Notes: a model not told the origin generated them from the sequence alone. Shown: positions 35,751-46,860, counted from the stretch's first letter. The stretch: 64,000 bases of DNA from Artemisia argyi (GCA_030686995.1 CM060695.1:97988871-98052870), one strand, 5' to 3'. A program made the numbers and translations.

Positions 35751-37798
35751 GTTATTAAGGTAGCTCATGTGACATGCATTTGGACCTTTATGGAGTCGCG
35801 GAGTCGACGCGTCTCACCATTATTTCATGCACTTATGTAAACGTTTGATCTAGTAGGACTTGTTTTCATAAACTTGCAACACCTTTTGGGGACCTCATAT
35901 TGTAAACTCTGGATTATTTCAATGATCAAACGAAGTATTTTCCAAACGACACTTTAGGTCGTTCAATATAACTATAAATGTGATGCTATGACAGACACCC
36001 CCAGGTATTCCATTCCGCTGCAAGTCAGGTAAATTGGGGGTGTGACACAAATGAGCTCTAAAAGAGCTTATGAAACAAGCTACAAATACTGATTGCTCAG
36101 TATAGAGGCTCAGTGGAAGCCAAATTGAAGGATCAAATTAAGCATGAAAATAAGCTATAAAAGGGCAAATAAGCATAAGCACATGAAGCATTCCAGAAGG
36201 GCTTTACAAAATAGTAAGTTACACAGGCTATCATGCAAAATGGAAAAAGCTACAAGCCCAAGAAAATGGACTCAAGCAAACAGATACCCTGGAGCAGGGC
36301 AGCTTATGTGAAAACAGGCCAAAGGATAAGACCAAATAAGCAGTACAACTATCTTGATAAAAATAATTAAAAATACTACAAGCAAGATAAGCAACAAAAT
36401 GTCAAATATCTATAAGCACGAGTCTAAAATCCTAAAATTTAACCCTAGAGAAAATAAGCAAGTTTATTCAAAAATTAACTTAACTGAAATTTGACTTTTT
36501 AAGATTCTAAGCTATTTTGACTAAAATGAAGTTTGAGCTTAATCTATTGACTGAACATGTTAATATAAGCTAAAATGAGATGAGATTAAGCTCCTCTAAC
36601 AACTAATGAGATGAAATGCATGATTATGGTACTAAACTACTTGACAGTGAACTCATAAGGTGAGATTCAAAGCTAAATTGACTTTTTATCAAAAGAAGAT
36701 TGGATTTAATGCCTATACTGAGATATTTGATCATTTTGTGTGTTATATCAAACAAGAACAAGCACACAAACAACTATAACCACATAATAATCAGCAAATC
36801 CAAACAGTTGGTCTTGGTGACTTGCAGGCTCTGAACAAGCTAGTAGCACATAAGCTAAGGCATGAAAAGGCTAAGGAAAATGTAAACAAGCATACAAAGA
36901 ACATATGGAACAAAGTCGAGCTTATTTTTAGCTAGTTAGGGTGCTCAAATGAGTACTGATATGAAGGTAGTTGGGACAAAGCCAAGAAAATATGCAAGCT
37001 GTTATGCAGCCTCAATCACCTAACCAAATAAGCTTCAAACTAACAAATAGGCTCCCAAACATAAAATCTACACTGAAATCTAATTGTAGGCTAACAATGG
37101 GAATCTAAATCAAACTTTGGCATATCCAAAATTCAGGTCCAAAGGGACTGTTTGACTGATGCAGTATTTGAAGGAGTTGACAACATGCCAAGATTAACTA
37201 ATGAGTGAATGCTAAATTACAAAACAAGCTCAAACCAATGTATACTAACCTACAAACTACTTATGAAACCATGATTGGAATTCTAATACAAGCTTAAGCT
37301 AAACTAAATATTGAAATCTAAGGGGAGTGTTGAGACTATTAGGGACTTATTGAAAATGCTACGACTGAATTAAAAACTACTAGTTCATCTAAAATAAAGT
37401 TGTTGGAAACAGGATCAAAGGCCAAAACACTTTCTAATTTACAAGCTACCTTAAACCAAACACCACTTTATGGATGGAAAATAAAACTTCTAAACCACAG
37501 AAACCTTTTTTTTACTAAATTCAGTGATATTGAGCTTATACTGAGATCTCCAATGCATAACTTAACTAGAAGGAAACACTGAATAAGCAAATACATAAGC
37601 AAATAAGTAAGCTAAACTAGAAATTTTGAAAGACAATTATATTTGAAATTGAAATTATTTTATTTAACTGGAAATGTAGAATTACAAAACTAACTTGAAA
37701 ACTGATTAAACTAAAACATAAAACTAACTCAATCTATACTAAATTACCTACTTAATCTACTATTAACTACTGCCTTCAAAATGGCATACAAGAGACTT

Positions 37799-37808
37799 AT
37801 TTATACTA
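37799..37808 (-). promoter_or_regulatory. TATA box in giant LTR, copy B
   Basis: Same minus-strand TAGTATAAAT as in copy A. As the copy nearer the LTR's 5' end it would be the primary start. Confidence 0.5.
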
Positions 37809-38928
37809 ATTAAAAAAAACTAGGGCTTCTTTGGGTTTCTTTGTCCACTTCTGCTTGCTTCTTCTCATCAAATCCCATCCATTGGATTGATTTCTGCCTC
37901 ATCTCAACCCTTAATTTGTACATGGTGTTGTGGACAGATGATGTGGAGGAGGGGACAAGTGTGTTGGGGATGTTGGGTTTGACTTTGGGAGGTGGTGGAA
38001 TAGGGAGGCTGATAGGCAGGTTGGAGAGTGGAGGGGGGACATGGATGTTGGAGATGGCAGAGGTAGGGGTAGGGTGTGGTGTTTTGGCGGGGGAGAAGGA
38101 AAGGGTGGGGTTGACCCAGGGTTTAACCTGGATTTATTAATAAAAGGGTTAGGGTTTGGGGCTTTGGTGAAATGGGCTCAGGGGTGAGCTGGGTTTGTGT
38201 TTTGGACCAAGGGGAGTTATAAGGTGGATTAGTTTGGTAAATTTGGATTAAGTTATAATAAGAAAGGTCCATTTGGTTTTAATATTTCACAAGGACTAAC
38301 TTTGCCAAAAGCTGAAATTAAGGGACAGAATTTGGCATATTTTCAAAGTCATCAAAAAGGGTTAATGTTGCCAAGATGAATAGTATAAGGACCCTTGATG
38401 ATATTTTTCCAATTTAAACTTCCCAGGGACTGAAATTGTCAACTGCTGAAAGTTGAGGGACCAAACTGCAACTTCTTCCAACTTTTCATCAAATGATCAA
38501 AATTGACAACTTGTGACTTTCCAGGGACCAATGTTTGACTTTTTCATCCAAGATATTCCACCAGGGACCAATTCTGCCAATATTGAAAATCCAAGGACCA
38601 AACTTGTAAATTTCCAAAACTTTTGAGATTTTTCACCAAAGGACTAAATATGACAACTTATGATTTTAAAAGGACCTTTGGTGATAATTTTTCATATTTT
38701 GAATGACCAGGGACTAGTTTTGACATTTTATGAAAGTTGGGGGACTGAAACTACCAATTATGCAAACTTTGTACGTTTTTCATTTGTTTTTACTCATTTT
38801 GCATCAAAAACATATAAAACAGAATTTTGGAATATTTTCAGTATTTTGATGCATTTCTGAGTGTTTTTGTATGTTTTTGCAGTTCAGATTGACCAAAAAT
38901 GACGAGTGTTTGAGCACTCATCATATAT

Positions 38929-40591
38929 ACATAACATGTTATGCGAATCACTACGACATTTATGATTGACCATTTACCTAGGAACGATGCTTACACACAA
39001 ACCTCGATAGTCTATTTATATCGCGAATATATTTTAAAACATTAATAATTAAAATTATACGTTTCACAACTATTCTTAGCACCTCCCATTCTCACCAATG
39101 CTCACAAACATAACTATACACGTCACATAATGTCAGGAATGAACAAAGATCACTGACACATCCCTCTTGTCATGTTAGAACTCGATTGGTTGATTTTGGA
39201 GGCAACATGCAATGCACACAAGCTCACACACCATCTCTTGTGATCACAATGCTTCAAAATAGGTTATATAAACGACCTCTAGTATCCTCAGTTGATCACA
39301 GACACACAAACGAACCAAATAGCTAAAATACAAGTTGAGGCATACTAGAAGTGGGACAGAAAGTTCGCAAGAAATTCGAAGGCTTAGGAACAAGTTCAAG
39401 GGTCGTCTTTGCTCATCCTACATCCTTACTTGGCCACGAGTTGATCCACAACCTCCATTTGCGCTTATTCGAACCATATTTTAAGTTTACACCACCTTGT
39501 GAGGTGAGGTAAGAACCTTGAACCTCCTTTCTAGTTATAGACTTGCGTTAGTTTAATTTTTGCACCAACACTTAGTAAATATAACTCAAAAATAATGAAC
39601 ACGACCTACACTTTTTACACCACGTATCATATGTTAGATAGGTCCTTAACGAGACCCTATAATCTATTTGAACTCATAATTAATGTAAGTATGAAAATCA
39701 CACATTCCTATGTTAGTTTAGACCTATACGAACTTGGCTAAAAACACTTAGAATATTTCTAAGTCTCCAAACTGTTTCGGTATAAAATGGGTCATTTACT
39801 TGACCTCGTTAATTTGAAATCTTGACACATGACATATCGATTTCAAAACTTGACCTCATTGTAGACATTGCTAGCAAACAGGACACGTAAATGATTCGAT
39901 CTAATAAGCTCATATGAGTCGTTTTCAAAAGCCAAAGTAATCGAACTTTTGACAGAATTTTCAAAAGAGAATAAGTTAACTTTGGGCCTTGTAAGCCTAA
40001 TAAGTTGTTTTTAAGCAATTCAAATAAGCTGATGATATAAGCTATTTTGTCACGTTTTTATAACATAAAAATAAGCACTAAGGTAAGCCCAATGTTCCCC
40101 CAAACCCTTTGGATCGTAAAATGTTAATGGGCCTTTGAAAGTGTACTCGTTAAGCCCAATTAATGAAAATAAGTGATTTTAAGTCAATAAGCTATTAGGA
40201 ATCTTTTGAGCTTATTTAGAAAATGAAAATGTTAAACTTTTAATTTGGTGAAATTTGGACTAAATTTGCAAAATTTTATAAATAAGGGACTAAAAGTGTA
40301 AATTTTGGAAACTTAAGGTCAAAACTGTAAATTCTGAATATATGGTTTATAAACTGTAATTATTAAAACTTAGAAGTAATAAATGTAAATATCGATACTT
40401 TTGGACATGAAATGTGTATATATATATATATAACTTTGAACTAACAGTAAAAAAAAAATTATATCGTTAAGGTTAAAATTGTAACTTTTATGAAACTTAA
40501 GAGGATTTTCTGTAATATTATTTTATATAAATTATAATAATGTTGAATATATATATGTATATACATTTGATGTAAAATTTGATAAAGTCAA

Positions 40592-40686
<95 letters not shown>

Positions 40687-41855
40687 GATATAAATATTCG
40701 CGTAACTATAATTAATTTTTAACAATATAAAGACACGTTATTCTTTCTTTTTAAACTGACATCATAACACATCGTCTACACACTTCGACTTATTCTTGAT
40801 GATTTTCCATCGCACATCGATCATCGATCATTGTACTCACAAGTTATATGTATATATAACTTTGTTCTTGAACTTAAGGCATTTAAACAAACACGAATTT
40901 CGATCACAACTGAATGACTAATATTCGCGATAAAAACTAGACTTAGACTATCAACTAAAACATGCCATATCTTTTAGGTTGTGTGTGAAGCCGTTGCCTT
41001 GCATCGTTGAGATTACGATACTACCACTGCTACTGTACTACTAAGGTGAGTTCATAGCCCCACTTTCTAATGTTTAACTGTTTTTACAATCCCGTTGGGG
41101 TGGGGGGTGCATGCTACTACTTTTCTACTCGAACACAATGCTTTAAACTGTAAACTGGTTCGCATGTTTTATTGTCACTAAGTAACTGTTTGCCATGTTT
41201 GAAGTCCCTATATCATGAACCATTAATCACTTGCGAGTGAGCGCGAATATTGTAAATAGTACTATTGGAATTAACAATCCCGTTCCTATTGACCCAGATA
41301 GGGGAAATCGAACACACTATATTTGGAACACGTGGTAAAATGGCAATTTACCTACTAGGGCGACACTAAAACGATTTAGCCAATTTCTATTGGTACGATG
41401 GGGTTTACGCTTTGGTTATCATGAGCTTAGTGAAATAAATAAATAATGTTTTGTTTTTCCAACGATGAGTGTATAACAACGTAACTCACACCATGATTAT
41501 TGTGTTCAACAACGTAAACTAAACCTATAGATTTCACTCAACCTTTGTGTTGACTGTTTTAAGCATGGTTTATCTCAGGTAACTAACAAGAAAGAACTTG
41601 AAGGCACGGAGTGGGCATGAAACCCGACATGGGCTTAAATAAATGTTTTGACACATCTCAACTAAACTTGTTGTTAAACAATGAAACATCTTTGTGTCTG
41701 GAATATGTGGTATTTTGAATAAATTAAACTTTAAAGTGTCACTTTTGTGTCGTTTTCTATGATTGTGACAAAGATCCTCGAAGTAACACCCAAAAAGTCT
41801 TCCGCTGTCATTTTTAAGTCTTCCGCTGACATGATTAAATTTTGGGGGTGTTACA
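38929..41855 (+). repeat. 3' LTR of chromovirus, remainder
   Basis: Resumes after the TATAT duplication and matches 16980-20383 of the 5' LTR with scattered differences. It lacks about 465 bp present in the 5' LTR (junction near 39061-39066), has a short (TA)n where the 5' copy has 60 bp, and a long one at 40594-40685. It ends GGGGGTGTTACA at 41855 beside the GGAGT duplication. The TATA box is at 39265-39272 and the putative intron at 41046-41578. Confidence 0.92.
40594..40685. repeat. (TA)n microsatellite
   Basis: About 90 bp of uninterrupted TA in the 3' LTR. Confidence 0.95.
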
Positions 41856-41860
41856 GGAGT

Positions 41861-42640
41861 GCTTGAATTGTTCGAAGGCAAAGATATTGCCTTGACCATT
41901 TTGTTCAAATCACGGGGATCATTCCAACTTTCGTTGTCATAGAGAGCAATATCTTCTATGAGTTCCCACGATTCTTCCGCACTTAGATCATGAAGCTTGC
42001 CACCGGCCGATTGGTCAATGGTTCGCCTTGTGGAGAGATCGATATGGTCATAGAAAATGTGGACTTGGAGCCAAAGATCTATACCATGATGAGGGACTTT
42101 TTGGAGTAAGTCCTTGAAACGAGTCCATGCTTCATAGAGAGTTTCACCTTGACGTTGTCGGAACATCAAAATATCATTTCTAAGCTTAGTAGTTCTCCCC
42201 GGTGGGAAAAATTGAGCAAGGAAACGAGTGGTGAGATCATCCCAAGAGGTGATGGATCTCGCGGGTAAACGCTCAAGCCATTGACTAGCTTGGTCACGTA
42301 GAGAGAATTGGAAGAGACACAATCGGGTCGTCTCTCGAGTTCCAACATCAAGGTCTATGGAATCTACGATTTCGAGGAAATCCTTGAGATGTTAATTAGG
42401 ATCTTCGGAACGAAGTCCATGGAATGCACATCCGCTTTGCACCAACCGGATGGTGTCGGATCGCAAGGGAGACAGATTGGCTCCTTGAGTGAGCTCAATG
42501 GTGTTTCAATAACCTTGGTGGCTATGACGGGAGTACTCTCCTAAGGTTTGGGGTCTAGGAGGTTGGTTTGGTAGAGGTAGGTTTTGTGGGTGGTTTTGTT
42601 GTGGTGGGTTGATGGGATCAAAGAGATTACCACCTTCCAT
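41861..42640 (-). pseudogene. gag: Athila-1 gag, 5' portion
   Basis: I start it at the ATG at 42638-42640 (MEGGNLFDP), about 150 bp inside the PBS. Athila gag landmarks follow in order: a Pro/Gln-rich N-terminus, TIELTQGANLSPLRSDTIRL, FHGLRSEDPN, LCLFQFSLRDQASQWLERLP, TTRFLAQFFPPGRTTKLRND, WTRFKDLLQKVPHHGIDLW, and ESWELIEDIALYDNESWND. Two stops, TGA at 42516-42518 and TAA at 42392-42394, fall at conserved Arg and Gln positions and fit C-to-T. At 41860 the chromovirus inserted, and the frame continues in register at 16871. Gag forms the particle of this env-class gypsy lineage. Confidence 0.88.
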
Positions 42641-42787
42641 GATGGCGGATGGCAAAGGTTACGAACAAAGGAACGAAGAAAAAAGATAGACTAAAGAAAC
42701 CTATAAAAATAAAATAAAAATCTTACTAGAAAGGAATCTAGCAATTAGACCTAATAAAAAGAAATTTTAACCTAGACAATAACTATT

Positions 42788-42805
42788 CCCCGGGCTGCGG
42801 CGCCA
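42788..42805 (-). promoter_or_regulatory. Primer-binding site, tRNA-Asp type (Athila-1)
   Basis: The element strand reads TGGCGCCGCAGCCCGGGG six bases inside the LTR. It matches the tRNA-Asp primer site used by Athila elements with small changes in the middle; the neighbouring element has the cleaner TGGCGCCGCTGCCGGGG. Confidence 0.8.
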
Positions 42806-43782
42806 AAAACTTGATGCGTGGAATTGCGCCCTCGCAAAAGGTTTTACCTCTCTAGGGATCTTGAGAAGCTTGCAATCCCCACCAGGCAGTGTACCTGTTC
42901 GTTGTAGTATAGTATAGTGACAAGTACCGGGGGATTGATCGTTCAACTCAAAGAATAGTGTTCGCTAAGGTTAAAACTCACTAAAACTAGGTCTAGAGGT
43001 GAGGGATGATTTTTTTTTTTTTTTTTTTTTGTATTTTTATATTTTAAGGAAAGCAATTAAAAATCTCGGTTTTGGAAGGAGTGGGCGGAATTAGTTGCTA
43101 GTCAACTAACCCAATTAACTAAAGATGCACTCAAAATAAAATAAACTAAAATTAAACTAATTTGTGGTGTAGACAATAATGAGAGAAAATTGTGTTTACT
43201 TAGATTTCACTACTCCCTAGCTATCTTTTACAGGTTGATTAGTTTGTTACAATTGCATGGATGATGGGTTATATTCCTTAATACCATTCGTAGGTCCGTG
43301 TACGATCTTCCCTAACTCTATAAGCGTCTACATCTTCCTATGTCGAGCCGACTAAAAGCTCCTAACATGGCCTCATTAGTAGTTACCTACGCATTAAATA
43401 CAACCAAAATATCGTAGTACACCTCCGATCATGTTTCTTAAGATGTTCAAGCAAGTTACCAATTGGAAGTCTGCCAGTTTTCTTAAGCCTAACATTGAAT
43501 TCATTCATCCACAACAATTATAAACAAACAAGCAACCCATAATCAATATCTAAGTTTCATTACATCTAAGCAAACACGAAGAAAACCTAGCCTAGCATGT
43601 TAAAGAGAAGACAAGCGTAAGATATAATAAAACAACACATAGACATATTAAATGATTTGGTAAAGTACTTATCTTCAGTTAAGCATGGAAGAAACAAAGG
43701 GTTGAAACCCTTAAAAAAGCTGTGAAAATTCGTCTAGGGTTTATTCCCTCAAAGTTGCACACAATGAATGAAAACTAGAAAA

Positions 43783-43792
43783 CTATATATAG
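43783..43792 (-). promoter_or_regulatory. TATA box of Athila-1 LTR
   Basis: CTATATATAG, 11 bp downstream of the palindrome array on the minus strand. The expected start is near 43755. Confidence 0.65.
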
Positions 43793-43803
43793 ATTTTGTA
43801 ACC

Positions 43804-44063
43804 TGACGGCGTCAAGAGCAATATGTGACGCCGTCAACTCGCCGCCAAAATAAACTCGTATTGCCTAGATCCACTTCTGACGTCGTCACTCTATATGGGT
43901 TCTGGGCCGTCACTCTTTGCAGTTACTCTTGATGGCCTTGACAAATTTGTACGTGACGCCGTCACGACCCCTTCATAAAACATTCTGGCGCGTCACGTGT
44001 AATTGATTTATCGACCCTTTTGTCAACTCATGACGTCGTCACTAGCACCTTGTGACGCCGTCA
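43804..44063. repeat. Paired TGACGNCGTCA palindromes upstream of TATA
   Basis: Motifs occur at 43804-43814, 43826-43836, 43878-43888, 43902-43912 (degenerate), 43930-43942 (degenerate), 43954-43964, 43985-43995 (degenerate), 44031-44041 and 44053-44063. Start-to-start distances within pairs are 22, 24, 24 and 22 bp, about two helical turns. Each perfect motif contains TGACG on both strands, the half-site recognised by plant TGA-type bZIP factors (established for that factor class; binding here is inference). Confidence 0.75.
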
Positions 44064-44509
44064 AGTGTAATTTCCAGCATGCTTTTGAGACTTTGTCGTT
44101 TTCTTCACTTTTTCGCTCCAAAAATGTCCAAAATGCTTCCTTTTGTAAAATTCCTCTCAAAAGTACCTAAAATGACAAAAAGAACGATTTAGGGTAATAT
44201 TTGATCAAATAATCTCGACTTTGGCCTTAAATGACCCCTCAAAAGCGGTACACTTTTCGCTTCATCATGCGCCATATTAAGTAAATTGACAGAAGGTTCA
44301 TAGTTCAGAAAATAAAATGCAGAAAAAATAAAAACAGTTATGACCTGTGCAGTAGATACGCCGCATCTATTGATGGAGATGTGCCGCATCTATTTCAGGT
44401 CTGACAGACTCGACAACAAAAAATAGTAAAGATAAATCCGGGTTATCTTCCGGTAAGCACTTCTCTTTATCCTAGAGTCTTCAAGTTAGACTCACGTTCA
44501 GCTTCTATT

Positions 44510-44740
44510 TTATTCACGTAAGATCTTCCAACTCCATATCTTTCTTAATTCCATTGTCAAGTAACCAAACATTATGTCCACTAATTGGAACATCTTTGAT
44601 ACTAATCCGCCTCTAGTAGTTATTCCATTCAGATCGTGTCTTTGGAATAAAACTCCTTTAATCACCTTCGACAATTGGTGCACCTCAATCGTCAATTCTC
44701 TAATCATATTGTTTTGTTCTTCTAGCAACAGTTAATTGAT
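44510..44740 (-). pseudogene. gag: Athila-type gag C-terminal remnant
   Basis: A 72-codon stretch reads LLEEQNNMIRELTIEVHQLS, then KVIKGV, then LNGITTRGG. It resembles the end of Athila gag, where a QVGQLSK-like helix is followed within about 30 residues by an ITTRSG-like motif. No capsid domain precedes it, so the front of gag is deleted or displaced. The short match makes this a moderate call. Confidence 0.45.
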
Positions 44741-44759
44741 GAAAGTTTCCACCTCATGA

Positions 44760-46254
44760 TGCTCCTTTTTTGGGTAAAGGGGAATAATCCTGTACCCCAG
44801 TAAAATACATTAACCAGAAAAACGTTGAAGTACAATGGATGAGGGTGACTTCCCTTATCTAAGTCCCTTAGGACACTTACAGACTCTCATATAAGAGTGA
44901 CACACCATTCTTATAACTTATAAAATGAACCAATAATGACAAAAATAAATAAAACATTACAAGACTACTTAAGAAAAGTACTTGATCCTTCTAAATCACA
45001 GTAGCGGTCCGTCTACTTCCATGAAGAAACCTCCAACTTGCCCAATCAAATCTATTTGCTACTTCTAATAGTAATATGCACGAAGCATAATCTAATAACC
45101 TGATAAGAGTGCAAAACCTAGCAAATCAAATTTGACAATATAAACAAGGGTATAAGCGACCCAACTTCCAGCATATGACATCTTGGACTTGTAAACTTCC
45201 ATACACAGCTGCAATTCATCACCCATAAGCATGCAACAAAAACCAGCTGAAAAGAAGTATAACATCCAAGAATATAGACCATGGCACGATCCTGTTAACC
45301 ATAAGTTGCAATATGCATATAGAACATGAATGAAAACCAAGTATAACACAATCTGTCATACAAACAGTTGGGTGTTGAAAACCCTAACTTGCATCGAGTT
45401 GGAACAACAAAACACAAGAAGAACAAGTGTAAATCTGACCAACATAACACCCAGAGTGCTCCTAAGCCGAATCATGTAATAATCAGAAACCATAGCCAAC
45501 CATCAGCACATAGCACCCACTTCTAATCCTCATCGTAAACCAGACCAAACACAACAAATAAATCTCATTACCATCAGGTCTGCATGGAATACAAACCAAG
45601 AAACAATCAATAGGGTGAACACACCCTAACTTCCAAGACCAACGACCAAAACAGGGTTTTTGAACAAGTTACCCTAAAACTTAACTTCCATCTCTACCAA
45701 ACCCACTTACATGGCAGCAACATCATGAAATGAACCAGCAATCACCACACAACCCCTTACATAGGTTGACAATCAAGATAACACGCAAATCCATCAAGAA
45801 AAATACGAAACCCTAAGAATTAGGGTTTGTATATCGTTAAAGCACCACCATACACCAGCCTAACGAAACGAAACCCTAAAAAAGGCTCCATTCAATAACC
45901 TGATATTTGAATCACCAGCAAGCAGATCGTATAAGAATAGTACCATGAAATAGTAAACGATCGAAATCAACCAGATGGAACCCTAAACAACGATTACAAG
46001 AAGAGTAATCGTGTTAGGGTTATCAAATCTTCAATGATTCAAGATAATCATTAGGAGATCGTTTAGGGCTTATAAAGAGGAATAAAAAACCTAATCCCAA
46101 CAAATAATCGATTAAACAAAACGACTTATAAACAATACGATTAGGGAAATAGGTTTAAAGCATAGAAACCTTAATCAAACAAGAATCGACCAGAAGTAAA
46201 AATGGTTTCGATCATAATAGGGACAATTTAAAGAATAAAACAAGAAGGAAACCG
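44760..46254. other. Unassigned AT-rich interior of Athila-2
   Basis: I see no domain, LTR end or clear terminal repeat. Frequent AAACCCTAA/AACCCTAAC words and AT-rich composition resemble plant introns or untranslated regions. Minus-strand frames such as 45092-45349 are not credible proteins. It may be transduced host sequence together with the exon-like block beside it. Confidence 0.35.
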
Positions 46255-46260
46255 ACTCAC

Positions 46261-46413
46261 CGCCATAGAAAACCAGATTCTTAGATGTTAAATCAGTAAT
46301 CCAATAAAGATGCTCCTTATAACATATGTGGGCGAACGTAGATACAATCTCATCGATTGTAAGTTTGATCCTTGGTCCTCCGAACAAGCTAGGGAAAATA
46401 TCAATCATGATTC
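46261..46413 (-). pseudogene. Exon-like segment, possible captured host gene fragment
   Basis: A 153-bp open block on the minus strand is bounded by a good acceptor (TTTGTGTTTCAG/GA) and a good donor (GGCG/GTGAGT). It reads IMIDIFPSLFGGPRIKLTID then EIVSTFAHICYKEHLYWI. Both introns would be phase 1, so the exon is symmetric. The composition looks like a soluble cellular protein and not like gag or pol. I do not recognise the family. Capture of host exons is known for plant retroelements, but chance remains possible. Confidence 0.35.
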
Positions 46414-46522
46414 CTGAAACACAAAACAAATAGGCTTCGAAGTAAAAAATTTTTAAGATGCAAGAAGATTGATAAGAATTTTCTCCGTTTGGAAAAAATA
46501 AAAGTTGCTGATATCTGCAGAC

Positions 46523-46860
46523 GATGCGCCGTATCCCAAAAGTAGGATGCGCCGTATCTTATTAAGTTAGTAAAATTAAATCAGACTTTTATTCAGAAAA
46601 ACGATGCATCGTATCTATAAAAACAGAAGTGTCGTATCTCGGTTTAATAAATTCGAAAAATTGTTTTTAATAAATAAATAAATGCGCCGCAACTGTCGAA
46701 ACAGATGCGTCATATCTCGTTAGGGTTTTGAAAAATTTCCAATTAAAAACAAAATATGTCGTATCTAGGGGATAGATGCGTCGTACTTCGAATTTTTAAG
46801 TTAACACTGTATATAAAAAAACACAGTGCGCCGTATTTGATAAATCAGATGCGCCACAAC
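46523..46860. repeat. Five pairs of GATGCGCCGTATC-like motifs
   Basis: Pairs start at 46523/46546, 46603/46626, 46681/46704, 46754/46775 and 46825/46848, each about 21-23 bp apart. The motif matches that of the neighbouring LTR2 array (GATGCGGCGCAT). A sixth pair is at 44355/44378. Confidence 0.7.

Larger units (their letters stand above)
33001..36047 (+). mobile_element. Solo LTR, gypsy chromovirus-like, plus strand
   Basis: This 3047-bp LTR runs TGTCACAACTCACC...GGGGGTGTGACA, flanked by perfect CAAAT duplications (32996-33000 and 36048-36052). Comparison with copy A, which lacks it, proves the empty site. It carries a 14-C run at 33758-33771, a (TA)n tract at 34970-35039 and the conserved leader-intron ends at 35276-35750. 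It is the youngest insertion in this stack by position. There is no coding content; short frames near 34221-34703 are spurious. Confidence 0.95.
31792..38214. repeat. Tandem duplication copy B inside giant LTR, interrupted
   Basis: Second copy of the 3.37-kb segment, split by the solo LTR at 33001-36047. After it, 38215-38923 is single-copy and forms the start of the LTR on the minus strand, rich in the phrase AGGGACCAA with variants. Confidence 0.9.
28335..38923 (-). mobile_element. Giant solo LTR with internal tandem duplication
   Basis: TG...CA termini (TGATTGGTCCC and GAGCACTCATCA on the plus strand) are flanked by perfect TATAT duplications. It contains two copies of a 3.37-kb segment (28344-31716 and 31792-38214); the second is interrupted by another solo LTR. 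Subtracting that insertion and one duplicate copy leaves an LTR of about 4.1 kb. A TATA box on the minus strand in both copies and the minus-strand start TGATGAGTGCTC give the orientation. Very long LTRs starting TGATGAG are known in Tat/Ogre-type gypsy elements; this assignment is tentative. No coding region belongs to it. Confidence 0.8.
16872..41855 (+). mobile_element. Ty3/gypsy chromovirus-like (Tekay-type) element with nested insertions
   Basis: It is bounded by a perfect 5-bp duplication GGAGT (16867-16871 and 41856-41860). LTR ends are TGTAACCTCCCG...GGGGGTGTTACA. The 5' LTR is 16872-20383; the 3' LTR is 28226-28334 plus 38929-41855, split by a solo LTR. The interior has a tRNA-Met-type PBS, gag fragments with two zinc knuckles, and the RNase H end and integrase; protease and RT are missing. 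Without nested insertions it is about 11.2 kb. LTR length, PBS and integrase C-terminus suggest the Tekay chromovirus lineage (inference). Confidence 0.9.
41856..44267 (-). mobile_element. Athila-1 (Ty3/gypsy), 5' end: LTR, PBS and gag start
   Basis: Minus-strand element: 5' LTR 42812-44267, PBS 42788-42805, gag from 42640. The remaining gag is at 16227-16871 and the rest is left of the window. The gag sequence and a tRNA-Asp-type PBS place it in the Athila lineage. Confidence 0.85.
42812..44267 (-). repeat. 5' LTR of Athila-1
   Basis: This 1456-bp LTR reads TGATGAAGCG...CACGCATCA on the minus strand. A TATA box is at 43783-43792, and directly upstream of it (43804-44063) are palindromic TGACGNCGTCA motifs, mostly in pairs. 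An A-run on the element strand lies at 43011-43031. Confidence 0.85.

Noticed and set aside
45092..45349. Hydrophobic minus-strand frame of 85 codons
   Set aside because: It looks like a membrane protein only because of T-rich translation; there is no homology I recognise and no start context.
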